This document shows, in pieces, positions 19,119 through 26,958 of a stretch of DNA of 64,000 bases (its first letter is position 1; each line of letters opens with the position of its first letter). The position numbers and the translations under genes were made by a program. Under the pieces are notes generated by a model. It made no database searches. It saw only the letters and a program-made list of their open reading frames with translations, and was not told the origin of the DNA. Source of the stretch: Methylohalomonas sp034521715. Its GTDB lineage: Bacteria; Pseudomonadota; Gammaproteobacteria; Methylohalomonadales; Methylohalomonadaceae. The stretch lies in contig JAXHLY010000010.1 in assembly GCA_034521715.1 (NCBI GenBank), positions 124,001-188,000 of the forward strand, read 5' to 3'.

Positions 19119-20970
19119 ATGATTTCAATGCCGGATATCCAGCAACCGTTTGATGCCAGTACCGTCGTTCGCGACATGACTTCGCGCCCGGGGTATACCG
19201 CATGCTCGACAGTGACGGTGCGGTGCTGTACGTCGGCAAGGCCAAGAACCTGAAGAAACGGGTCGGCCAGCTACTTTACCAGCAAGGCGAATGAAAGCCC
19301 GCGCATCCGCAGCATGGTTCGCCAGGTGCGCGGCGTGGAAGTCACCGTCACGCGTACCGAGGCCGAGGCCCTGGTGCTGGAGAACAATCTCATCAAGGAG
19401 CTGCGGCCGCGCTATAACGTGCTGTTCCGTGACGACAAGAGTTATCCCTATATTCATTTGAGCAGCCATGAGTACCCGCGCCTGAGCCTGTATCGGGGTT
19501 CGCGAAAGCAGAAAGGCCGTTATTTCGGCCCGTATCCCGGCGTCGGTGCCGTGCGCCGTACCCTGAATCTGATGCAGAAACTGTTTCAGGTGCGTTCGTG
19601 TACCGACACTTTCTTCAGCAACCGTTCGCGCCCGTGTCTGCAGTACCAGATCAAACGTTGCTCGGCACCCTGTGTCGGCTATATCAGCCGCGAAGATTAT
19701 CAGCGCGATGTCGACCACGCGGTTATGTTCCTGGAGGGCCGCAACGAGGAAGTCATTAATGCGCTGATGGAGCCGATGCAGGATGCCTCGGACCGGCTGG
19801 ACTACGAGCGCGCGGCGCAGTACCGCGATCAGATCCAGAGCCTGCGCCAGGTACAGGAAGAACATCACCGCAGTGACCCGGATGCGGATCTGGATGTCAT
19901 TGCCTGCGCCACGCGTGAGGGCATGGCCTGTGTACAGGTGTTTTTCGTTCGCAACGGCACGAACATCGGCCACCGCTCGTATTTCCCGCATCATGCCCGC
20001 GACGCCAGCGCCGAGGACATTCTCACGGCATTCATCCAGCAGTATTACCTCGGCAGCAGTATCGAGAAATCCATACCAGCGGTATTCATTACCAGTGATA
20101 CGCCGGTGGATGGCGAGATCCTCGAACAGGTGCTGGGCGAACACGCAGGCCATAAAGTCAGCATTGTTTCCAGACCCCGCGGTGAACGTTCGCGCTGGTT
20201 GCGTATGGCACAGGAAAACGCCGGGATGGCGCTGGCGCAACAAACGGCCAAGGACAAAAACCTGGGCCGGCGCCTGGCCGATCTGCAGAAGGCGCTGGAT
20301 TTGCCGGAACCACCGGAGCGCATGGAATGCTTCGATATCAGCCATACGCGTGGCGAGGCCACCGTGGCCTCGTGCGTGGTGTTCGGACCAGACGGCCCGA
20401 TCAAGGACGACTACCGCCGATTTCAATATCAAGGATATAACGCCCGGTGATGACTACGCCGCCATGGCACAGGCTATCCGGCGGCGCTATACCCGGGTCA
20501 AGAAGGAGGAGGGCAGACTGCCCGATATCCTGCTGATCGACGGCGGCAGGGGGCAGGTCCGACAGGCACTGAATGTTCTCGAGGAACTGCAGGTGACGGG
20601 CCTGTATGTGCTTGGCGTGGCCAAGGGCCAGGGCCGCCGGCCGGGACTGGAGACACTGATCCTCGAAGACGGCGAACGCAGCCGGCACCTGCCGCCGGAT
20701 TCCCCGGCATTGCACCTGATCCAGCAGATACGTGACGAGGCACACCGGTTTGCCATCACCGGTCACCGCGCCGCGCGCGGCAAGTCGCGCACCGTTTCGC
20801 AGCTCGAACAGATCGAAGGTGTTGGCGCCAGGCGTCGCCAGGAACTGATCCGGTACTTCGGCGGTCTGCAGGGTGTTTCCCGGGCCGGGGTGGAAGAACT
20901 TGCCAGGGTGCCCGGTATCAATAAAAATCTTGCTCGCCGCATATACGACTCACTGCATGGCGGAGAATAA
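19119..20970 (+). CDS. uvrC: Excinuclease ABC subunit C, three frameshifts
   Basis: Nuclease that makes both incisions in UvrABC nucleotide excision repair. An N-terminal GIY-YIG domain is seen as LYVGKAKNLKKR. A central UVR motif is DYERAAQYRDQIQSLRQ. The C-terminal RNase H-like nuclease holds ECFDISHTRGE and LLIDGGRGQ, and tandem helix-hairpin-helix ends with IEGVGARRRQELIRYFGG and VPGINKNLARRIYD. Frames break at about 19193 (a G-run), 19270 and 20424, each restored by one base. Start codons at 19119 or 19128 both precede the conserved FDASTVVRDMTSRPG. pgsA follows, the standard order. The breaks are best explained as assembly indels. Confidence 0.92.
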
Positions 20971-21028
20971 ACGCGCTGCCTTGATTTCAAGGCTCGTCAA
21001 TAACGATAAAGCGTGAGAACCTGACCTG

Positions 21029-21586
21029 ATGAATCTGCCGAATAACCTGACCCTGCTGCGCATCGCCCTGATACCGGTGTTCGTGGCCTGTTTCTATGCC
21101 CCCATTCCGTACCAGTACCCGATCGCCAGCCTGGTTTTCGCCGTGGCGGCGCTGACGGACCTGCTGGACGGTTATCTGGCGCGGCGCCTGGACCTGGTCT
21201 CGCCCCTGGGCGCGTTCATGGACCCGGTCGCCGACAAGCTCATGGTAGCCGTGGTGCTGGTTCTGCTGGTCCAGCGCGACCCGTCGGTGTGGATTGCCCT
21301 GCCAGCGGCAATTATCATAGGCCGGGAAATCACCATTTCGGCGCTGCGTGAGTGGATGGCCGAACTGGGCGCGCGCAGCAAGGTGGCGGTATCCGTTTTC
21401 GGCAAGGTCAAAACCACGGCGCAGATGATCGCATTGATCCTGCTGGTTTACCGGGCGCCGGAATTCGGTCTGCCGGTATACGAAATCGGCGTTGTCCTGC
21501 TCTACATCGCGGCCATTCTGACGCTTGTCTCAATGTTTCAGTACCTGTTCTTCGCATGGCCGAAACTACGTGAAAAATCCCGATAA
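21029..21586 (+). CDS. pgsA: CDP-diacylglycerol--glycerol-3-phosphate 3-phosphatidyltransferase
   Basis: Inner-membrane enzyme making phosphatidylglycerophosphate, the committed step to phosphatidylglycerol and cardiolipin. The 185-residue protein opens MNLPNNLTLLRIALIPVF. It has the CDP-alcohol phosphotransferase signature with all metal Asp residues in DLLDGYLARRLDLVSPLGAF followed by MDPVADK. Six hydrophobic helices are visible. It sits between uvrC and the tRNA-Gly/Cys/Leu cluster, as in E. coli. The frame is intact. Confidence 0.96.
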   Translation: MNLPNNLTLLRIALIPVFVACFYAPIPYQYPIASLVFAVAALTDLLDGYLARRLDLVSPLGAFMDPVADKLMVAVVLVLLVQRDPSVWIALPAAIIIGREITISALREWMAELGARSKVAVSVFGKVKTTAQMIALILLVYRAPEFGLPVYEIGVVLLYIAAILTLVSMFQYLFFAWPKLREKSR

Positions 21587-21655
21587 TTCGCCGAGTTAAA
21601 ACAATACCGGCCATTGACAGACGGCCCGGCATGGCTACAATATCGCCCTTGCTAT

Positions 21656-21731
<76 letters not shown>

Positions 21732-21748
21732 GACAGCAATGAACGTGA

Positions 21749-21777
21749 AACCCCGGCCAGCCGGGGTTTTCGTTTTT
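21749..21777 (+). terminator. Terminator after tRNA-Gly
   Basis: Perfect inverted repeat AACCCCGG / CCGGGGTT with a CCAG loop, then a T-rich tail (TTTTCGTTTTT). It implies that tRNA-Cys and tRNA-Leu downstream rely on readthrough or on their own promoter. Confidence 0.85.
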
Positions 21778-21939
21778 CAAGACAGTGAAGTTACAATCTT
21801 CTCGGCGATACAAGCAGATGCCGGGAGGGAGTGGTGTATGGAGACACTACCTGAACAGTCCGGGATTTCAGGCTAGGGGAGCTGGTCAGATTATGACTGG
21901 CCCGATTCTATGCCGGAATGCCCGTAGATCATGCCCCAG

Positions 21940-22013
21940 GGCTGGGTGGCAGAGTGGTTATGCAGCGGACTGCAAATCCGTGTACGCCGGTTCGATTCCG
22001 ACCCCAGCCTCCA
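21940..22013 (+). tRNA. cysT: tRNA-Cys (anticodon GCA)
   Basis: A 74-nt tRNA with encoded CCA. The acceptor stem is GGCTGGG / CCCAGCC with discriminator U, as required for CysRS. The anticodon loop CTGCAAA sits on a well-paired stem, and the T-loop is TTCGATT. Second member of the cluster. A decayed relative lies at 24921-24995. Confidence 0.97.
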
Positions 22014-22080
22014 TTTCTTTTATTCTCCCTCTCTGCAGTAATCTCCGGAATGCGGTAAAATTCTGGCGCCTCACCGGATT

Positions 22081-22485
22081 GCCCGGGTGGCGAAATTGGT
22101 AGACGCAAGGGACTTAAATATTTGAGCACCCGCGCGGGAAACCCGCGGTGTGAATGGAGCCAAATTCGGGGAAGCCTTGGCATCTTGCAGACATAGGTGA
22201 TGGTAATCCCGAACTAAGCCCTGGTGAGTTTTCTACATCTATATGTAGCAGTTAATGAATGACTGTTTTTAATAGAGTTATTGTGGATTTATAGAGTTTC
22301 ATCCGTGAATACCAGGGAAAGTGTAGAGACTTGACGGTTCCTGCCTAAGTTCTAAACGATGGAATAGGGCAAAGAGAAAGTCCAGACCCCAAATGCATTG
22401 ATTAATGCAGCAGTGAAAACTGTAGTGGGTAAGAAAATCCCTCGGAGGCGACTCCATGCCGGTTCGAGTCCGGCCCCGGGCACCA
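22081..22485 (+). tRNA. leuZ: tRNA-Leu (anticodon TAA) interrupted by a group I intron
   Basis: Exon 1 is 22081-22115 and exon 2 is 22434-22485, joining to an 87-nt class II tRNA with encoded CCA. The acceptor stem is GCCCGGG / CCCGGGC. The spliced anticodon arm reads AGGGA-CTTAAAA-TCCCT, giving anticodon TAA. The long variable arm is CGGAGGCGACTCC-like, and the T-loop is TTCGAGT. The intron splits the anticodon between its first and second bases (U34/A35), the same site used by cyanobacterial and plastid tRNA-Leu introns. Position after tRNA-Cys matches E. coli leuZ. It is likely an important decoder of UUA, so efficient splicing should matter. Confidence 0.93.
22116..22433 (+). ncRNA. Group I self-splicing intron in tRNA-Leu(UAA)
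   Basis: The 318-nt intron ends in the required terminal G (22433), after an exon-1 terminal U that can form U-G in P1 with the TTGAG guide at about 22122-22126. Core helices can be traced: P2 hairpin CACCC.../GGTG; P3 GGAGCC 22156-22161 with GGTTCC 22336-22341; P4 TTCGGG 22165-22170 with CCCGAA 22208-22213; P6 CCCTGG 22219-22224 with CCAGGG 22312-22317. P7 is GACTT 22328-22332 with AAGTC 22378-22382, inside the conserved R and S elements. P8 is TGCCTA 22342-22347 with TAGGGCA 22365-22371. Layout and R/S sequences resemble subgroup IC3, the cyanobacterial tRNA-Leu intron class. No homing endonuclease is encoded. Confidence 0.9.
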
Positions 22486-22516
22486 TTTGTTCATTCATAT
22501 AGACAGTATCTAGTCT

Positions 22517-22650
22517 AAGGAAGCTCTGAATATTTTGCCATTTCGACCAACGGGAGAAATCTTTCAGTGCGCTGCTCTATAAAGTCAATATGTTAAAAGA
22601 TTTCTCCCGTTGGTCGAAATGACACCACGGATTAATCAGAGTTTCCCTAA
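22517..22650. repeat. MITE-like palindromic repeat, copy A
   Basis: A 134-bp imperfect palindrome. Ends are AAGGAAGCTCTGAAT and a diverged inverse ATTAATCAGAGTTTCCCTAA. Inside lie two long inverted arms of about 25 bp: ATTTCGACCAACGGGAGAAA near 22540-22560 and its complement near 22599-22620. A related full copy lies at 63330-63469 and a left-end fragment at 52857-52905. No coding capacity. The IS256 element inserted a few bases to its right. Confidence 0.8.
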
Positions 22651-22661
22651 GCAATATTAAG

Positions 22662-22671
22662 CATATCGTGG
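22662..22671. repeat. Left target-site duplication of the IS256-family element
   Basis: CATATCGTGG occurs immediately outside the left terminal repeat and again immediately outside the right one at 23991-24000. IS256 members usually duplicate 8-9 bp, so one or two of the ten bases may be chance identity. Confidence 0.8.
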
Positions 22672-23990
22672 AGGCGTTCAAAACTCTGTGTCAACCTATC
22701 AGCTTTCATAAGCTGATGTGATCATCCAGCCGGCCCGGGAAGTGAATCGTCAGCTGAGACAGCGTCAGATTCCAGTTCTGAACCGGATGCGTCCCAGCGT
22801 TCGGACGCTTCGAGTATACCGGCATACAACAGCTTCGAGTAAAGCTGTTCTCGTTGGCGAAGCCGCCCTTGGTCTTGGTCAGTTTGCTGAACTGGCGGTG
22901 TACAGCCTCAACGGCATTGGCGGTGTAGATGGCCGTGCGGACATACTCGGGATATTTGGAGAGCCCATGGACGAGGTCGGCCACTTGCTGCGCCAGGACT
23001 TAATTACCATGGGGTACTTGTCACCCCATTTGGCCTCCAGTTCATCCAGCGCGATTTCAGCGGCATTGAGTGTAGCCGCTTTGTAAACCGGCTTCAGATC
23101 GGCCATGAAGGCTTTCTGGTTTCTCGAGGCCACGTACTTCATGGAGTGACGGATCTGATGGATGATGCAGTGCTGGACCTCGGTGCTCAGGGTACAGGCT
23201 TTCAATGGCTTCGGGGAAGCCTTTCAGGCCGTCGCACACAGGCGATCAGGATGTCTTTCACGCCCCGGTTATGCAGGTCGGTGAGCACGCTCAACCAGTG
23301 GTGAGCGCCTTCGGTGTCTGACAGGTAATAGAGCCCAGGAGCCTTCCTTCTTGCCTTCGACATTCAAACCGAGGAGGGTATAGATGGCCTTGCTTGATAT
23401 AGCGGCCATTCTCTTTGACCTTGTAATGAATGGCATCCAGCCAGACAATGGCAGACAGTCGCATCCAGGTCACGCTCCACGCCAGGCCTGAAGTTCCGGC
23501 AGCAGTTTATCGGTCAATGGCATTGAGCGTGCCGTTGGAGACCGAGATCCCGTACAGGTCGGCGATATGGGCACGAATATCCTGGTAACTGGTGCCGAGA
23601 CGCAAACAGGGCAATAATCTTGCGCTCCAGTTCATCGGTCAGGTGAGTCTGTTGCTTCTTGACCAGTTGCGGTTCGAAGGTGCCCGCCCGGTCACCGGGG
23701 CGTATCCAGCTCGAAAGCGCCGGCCGGGCTCTTCACCGTCTTGGGTGTACTGCCGTTTTTACGGTTCGGGGTCGCGCTGTCTTTGGCCAAATGGCTGTCC
23801 AGCTCGGCCTGAATACGCGGATTCGGTCAGTTGTTTGATCAGCGGCGTGAGCACGCCCTCTTTGCCGGTGAGGTCCTTGCCCTCACGCAGGGATTGAATG
23901 GCCGCATCGATATCAAAAGCAGGTTTGGGTGTTGGCATCAGTCATTCCTTTGCACTATAGTAAAGAAATGACACAGAATTCTGAACACTA
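22672..23990 (-). mobile_element. IS256-family insertion sequence, complete ends
   Basis: A 1319-bp element bounded by imperfect 22-bp terminal inverted repeats. The left end is 22672-22693 (core GTTCAAAACTCTGTGTCA) and the right end 23969-23990 (core TGACACAGAATTCTGAAC). It is flanked by a 10-bp direct repeat, the mark of a single transposition event. It carries one minus-strand transposase region. Insertion was between the MITE-like repeat and the lipoprotein gene, splitting no recognised gene. Confidence 0.88.
22706..23938 (-). pseudogene. IS256-family (mutator-type) transposase, many frameshifts
   Basis: DDE transposase. Conserved blocks are readable in order on the minus strand: MPTPKPAFDIDAAIQSLREG, KEGVLTPLIKQLTES, SYQDI, GISVSNGTLNAI, WLDAIHYKVKENGRYI, HHWLSVLTDLHNRGVKDIL, DGLKGFPEAIESLYP, HCIIHQIRHSMKYVASRNQ, KAATLNAAEIALDELEAKWG, FSKLTKTKGGFANENS and LAIHFPGR-like LTIHFPGRLDDHISL. 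The frame changes many times, far more densely than in neighbouring genes. Either this copy is dead, or a multicopy element was badly resolved in assembly. The intact ends and target duplication argue that insertion was not ancient. Confidence 0.85.
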
Positions 23991-24052
23991 CATATCGTGG
24001 TCTAATAACCTGTCGTTGCACTCCGAGATCCGAGCTGTGACTGGAGGTTACT

Positions 24053-24517
24053 ATGAAAAATCTCACTGTCCGGATGATTTTTATACTTGCTGTACTGAAT
24101 ATATTGGCCGCCTGCGCCGCCACGGCAACCCGGCATTTCTGGGAAATACCGACACCGGATCTCGACTACCCGGCGATGATCCGTGACGATCCCAGGCACG
24201 GCACCGCAGTGGTTTACAATTCGCTTTTCTGTGAACAGGATGCCGCTGCCTGTGGCTTCTTCCGGGCCCATGCCCACGCCCACTCCGCGCTAGTTCATCC
24301 GATACTGCCGCCGACAGGCTATCCGGCTTCGCAGATTGCGGCGGCCGACTGCTGGGCAGCCAGAAATTCCAGTCCGGAAGAGGTTGTTGCAGCAGTCGAA
24401 TATCTTGAAAATGAAAATCGTGAACCTGCCCTGGCAATAGTCGGGGATGCGTCCGAGCGTGCCAAAAACATACGTGCCTGCGCACAGAAGGCCGGTAACT
24501 GGACCGGCGGGGAATAA
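24053..24517 (+). CDS. Hypothetical lipoprotein
   Basis: A 154-residue product with a lipoprotein signal peptide (FILAVLNILAAC, lipobox LAAC, modified Cys about residue 21). GGAGG stands six bases before the ATG. The mature part has HGTAVVYNSLFCEQDAAACGFF, a His-rich HAHAHSALVHP stretch, and several more Cys (AADCWAAR, IRACAQ). The family is not recognised. The His/Cys content might suggest metal contact in the periplasm, but this is only inference. The MAPEG gene follows 9 bp later. Confidence 0.72.
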   Translation: MKNLTVRMIFILAVLNILAACAATATRHFWEIPTPDLDYPAMIRDDPRHGTAVVYNSLFCEQDAAACGFFRAHAHAHSALVHPILPPTGYPASQIAAADCWAARNSSPEEVVAAVEYLENENREPALAIVGDASERAKNIRACAQKAGNWTGGE

Positions 24518-24526
24518 TGCCAATTT

Positions 24527-24907
24527 ATGATTACAGGCTTTTATGCAGCAATACTGGGGCTGGCCTTTGTTTTACTGAGCATCAGGGTCATCAGAACCCG
24601 GCGCAGAAGCCGGATAGCACTGGGTTATGGCGAAGAACCGGCACTGGTGCGCGCCGCGAGGGTGCATGCTAACTTTGCTGAATATGTGCCGCTGTCACTG
24701 CTGCTTATCTATTTCCTGGAAATCAGCCGGGCACCGTCGGCACTCATACACGGATTATGTGTCGTATTGATTGTCAGCAGGGCAATACACGCCTGGGGCG
24801 TCAGCCAGATTGATGAAGACTATCGTTTACGCACAGTCGGGATGTCCGGCACCTTCGCCGTCATCGTGATTACCAGCCTTACGATCCTGATTTATCGCTT
24901 CATGTAA
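24527..24907 (+). CDS. MAPEG family membrane protein
   Basis: A 126-residue four-helix membrane protein of the MAPEG superfamily (microsomal glutathione S-transferase/YecN-like). The marker region is VRAARVHANFAEYVPLSLLL, where the Arg/His/Asn/Glu pattern lines the glutathione site, followed by a C-terminal helix pair with RAIHAWGVSQ. Bacterial members are mostly uncharacterised. Some conjugate glutathione to electrophiles. The start at 24527 is 9 bp after the lipoprotein stop, so the two are likely co-transcribed. Confidence 0.85.
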   Translation: MITGFYAAILGLAFVLLSIRVIRTRRRSRIALGYGEEPALVRAARVHANFAEYVPLSLLLIYFLEISRAPSALIHGLCVVLIVSRAIHAWGVSQIDEDYRLRTVGMSGTFAVIVITSLTILIYRFM

Positions 24908-24920
24908 TACAATTGACTCC

Positions 24921-24995
24921 GGCTGGGTGGCAGCATGTTTATGCGACAATTTGCAGAACCGTTTATGTTGGTTCAAATCCAACCCCCAGCCTCCA
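24921..24995 (+). pseudogene. Degenerate tRNA-Cys (anticodon GCA)
   Basis: Seventy-five bases align along their whole length with tRNA-Cys at 21940-22013. Both the acceptor stem (GGCTGGG / CCCAGCC) and CCA are identical, and the anticodon triplet GCA is kept. The D-arm and anticodon stem are mutated: GACAAT and ACCGTT no longer pair well. The T-arm has compensatory change to GTTGG / CCAAC with a TTCAAAT loop. A decayed duplicate is most likely. A divergent but functional second tRNA-Cys is less likely. Confidence 0.7.
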
Positions 24996-25007
24996 TTCCA
25001 GCAGCTC

Positions 25008-26099
25008 TTACAAATCAATCCTGACCGTCAGGAAAACACTGTTGCCGTCAAATTTCGCGCGGCTGAAGGTTTCATTGTATTCCAGTGATGCAGTCACGAG
25101 CTCGCCGAAGTAACGGAAGCCGACGCCGGCCTGGAATTCATCATCGTCATCCGGTTGTGTCGCACCGACGTTACCCGGCAATCCGCCGGCACCGACGCCG
25201 TCCTCGCGCGAGAGGTCATTGAGGTAGTAAAGTGAGGCATAGGGTTCGATACGGCCGAAGCTGTAGGCCGCATCAATGCCAGCGATAAATTGCACCAGAT
25301 CGAGCTGCCGTTCACTAATGATCCTGGCCGTATTCGGCCCGGTTTCCGCATAAGCGTCCTGGGTCTCCTCGGTATAGAGCAGTCCGATGCGACTGCCCAG
25401 CAGCCAGCGATCACGCTGCATGGCCGCATTCAGGTTGGCCGCGGCAAACCAGCGGTCAGCATCAAAATCCGCCGTGATTTGGCCGCCGCTGACATTATCT
25501 ATGCGACTGGTGTCATAACTCAGGGATGTATAGCCGGCGGTGGCATCGATACTCAGGATATCGTTAATCAGCCAGGCCGCATAAGGGGCAACAGTAAAGC
25601 CTTCTGTTTCATTGTTACCGCCGTTGTAAGCGGTATCGATATCGCTGTCTTCATAGCCCAGTGCCAGACCCAGAACCCATCTGTTAAAGAGGCGATCGGC
25701 GCCGAGCAGGACGCTGTGCTGAACGGCGTCATAGGAAGCGACGGGCTGGACTGCGGAGTTAATCGGCAAATCCGCTTCAAAGTCGGCACGGCTGTAGCTG
25801 GCCCACAGGCCCCAGCCGGCCAGTACATTGCCGGCGGCACGACCGATGGCGGCCGACTGGCCGGTCAGGGAAACATATTCTTTATCCTCGTTGCCGCGGC
25901 GGCCGGTTTCACGTGATATCTGCGAGGAAGAGACTCGTATGGAATCCGGGTTGGTTACCGCCGGGCCAACGCCATTAAGACAGTTGGCAGGCGCGGCAGC
26001 AGTACATTCATCTGATTCGATGATTTCTGCCTGGACAACAGGCAACTGGCCGGCAGCAAGCATCAGCACCGAAAATATGAAAAAGGGTTTCGCATCCAC
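25008..26099 (-). CDS. Autotransporter-type beta-barrel outer-membrane protein
   Basis: A 363-residue intact protein with a signal peptide ending PVVQA. A short N-terminal region of about 70 residues includes a Cys pair (ECTAAAPANC). The rest is an autotransporter-type barrel of about 280 residues, with alternating strands such as GLWASYSRADFEADL, ALGYEDSDIDTAYN, GFTVAPYAAWLINDILSID, GFRYFGELVTASLEYNE and the C-terminal VFLTVRIDL. It is a paralogue of the barrel at 12152-13604. It has no long passenger, so it may act as a stand-alone pore or display a very short segment. Its stop lies 13 bp from the tRNA-Cys pseudogene. Function unknown. Confidence 0.85.
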   Translation of the reverse strand: MDAKPFFIFSVLMLAAGQLPVVQAEIIESDECTAAAPANCLNGVGPAVTNPDSIRVSSSQISRETGRRGNEDKEYVSLTGQSAAIGRAAGNVLAGWGLWASYSRADFEADLPINSAVQPVASYDAVQHSVLLGADRLFNRWVLGLALGYEDSDIDTAYNGGNNETEGFTVAPYAAWLINDILSIDATAGYTSLSYDTSRIDNVSGGQITADFDADRWFAAANLNAAMQRDRWLLGSRIGLLYTEETQDAYAETGPNTARIISERQLDLVQFIAGIDAAYSFGRIEPYASLYYLNDLSREDGVGAGGLPGNVGATQPDDDDEFQAGVGFRYFGELVTASLEYNETFSRAKFDGNSVFLTVRIDL

Positions 26100-26189
26100 G
26101 GCTTTTCCGTTCCGTTACGGTCCTTAAACCACTATAGGCAATTATTCACCCGGATCCAGTTTTGCTGCCGGTTTTTTTACGATAGCCAC

Positions 26190-26790
26190 TCAGGCTTCGT
26201 TGGCAACCTGTTCCACCGTCTGGCCGCTGATAACGGACTCCGGCTCGGTGCTGGCCGGGTTACGGCGCGCATCCGCCATCTTGTCTTTCATCTTGACCAG
26301 CAGCCAGTTCCGCGGATCGCCGCGCATTTTTGTCTGCGTCAGTGCATAACCGCCCTGAAGCTTGTGGCCATGAAACCAGACGGCGATGTGGCCGTTTTCA
26401 AGCCCTCTGGCCGCATCCGACGGCTTCTCTCCAATATCGGTGGTGATATCATCATAGTGGCCGGTGTCCCAGACGATCACCGTCCCGCCGCCATACTGGC
26501 CCAGCGGTATATTGCCCTCGAATTTTGCATATTCCATGGGATGATCCTCGGTACGCACGGCCAGGCGTTTGATACGGGGGTCGGTGGATGGCCCCTTGGG
26601 GACGGCCCAGGAAACCAGGACACCGTCGATCTCGAGCCGGAAATCGTAATGCAGGTGTGAGGCGGCATGTTTCTGGATAACAAAGATCGGTTTGCCTGCG
26701 CGGCGTCTTTTGCCGGGCGCCGGCTCGGCTGTCTTGTGGAAATCCCGTTTTTGCCCGGTATTGACGGAGGCGTTTTTGTGCCACTGGCAT
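26190..26790 (-). CDS. Stand-alone LigD-type 3'-phosphoesterase, one frameshift
   Basis: DNA 3'-end-healing phosphoesterase like the N-terminal module of bacterial ligase D. Family marks are PIFVIQKHAASHLHYDFRLE, GVLVSWAVPKGPS, RTEDHPMEYAKFEG and GGGTVIVWDTGHY. Catalytic His and Asp lie in KHAASHLHYD and the HPMEY segment. The ATG at 26790 with AGGGA upstream opens MPVAQKRLRQYRAK. An extra A in a run at about 26750 (plus-strand T5) shifts the frame before KRDFHKTAEPAPGK. No polymerase or ligase domain is attached and none is adjacent. A partner Ku/LigD could be elsewhere. Confidence 0.85.
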
Positions 26791-26958
26791 GATTCCCTGA
26801 TTCGCGCGGCGTGTTGACGGAAAACCAATGAAGTGTCCGTAAAATATAGAACCGATCTGCAAACATGGGTAGCCGTGATGGCTGTCTGATTGATCCAGAT
26901 CGCTTGTTTGATATGAATACATGTCAAAATACTCGCCTCAGCTACATGAGACTTATAT
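26791..26958. promoter_or_regulatory. Divergent promoter region with a weak FNR/CRP-like half palindrome
   Basis: The spacer between the phosphoesterase (minus) and cation ATPase (plus) genes. It includes TTGATCCAGATCGC at 26890-26903, which matches FNR consensus TTGATN4ATCAA at eight of ten positions. It lies about 60 bp before the ATPase start. Support is weak. Confidence 0.3.

Noticed and set aside
19125..20432. Long open frame on the minus strand opposite uvrC (about 435 codons)
   Set aside because: It is the antisense of conserved uvrC sequence, has biased composition and no recognisable domain. Typical GC-driven shadow.
22116..22433. Homing endonuclease inside the tRNA-Leu intron
   Set aside because: No frame of useful length and no LAGLIDADG or HNH motif in any frame.
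22081..22485. tRNA-Leu as an integrated-island attachment site
   Set aside because: No integrase gene or direct repeat of the tRNA 3' end follows. The nearby IS256 element has its own target duplication.
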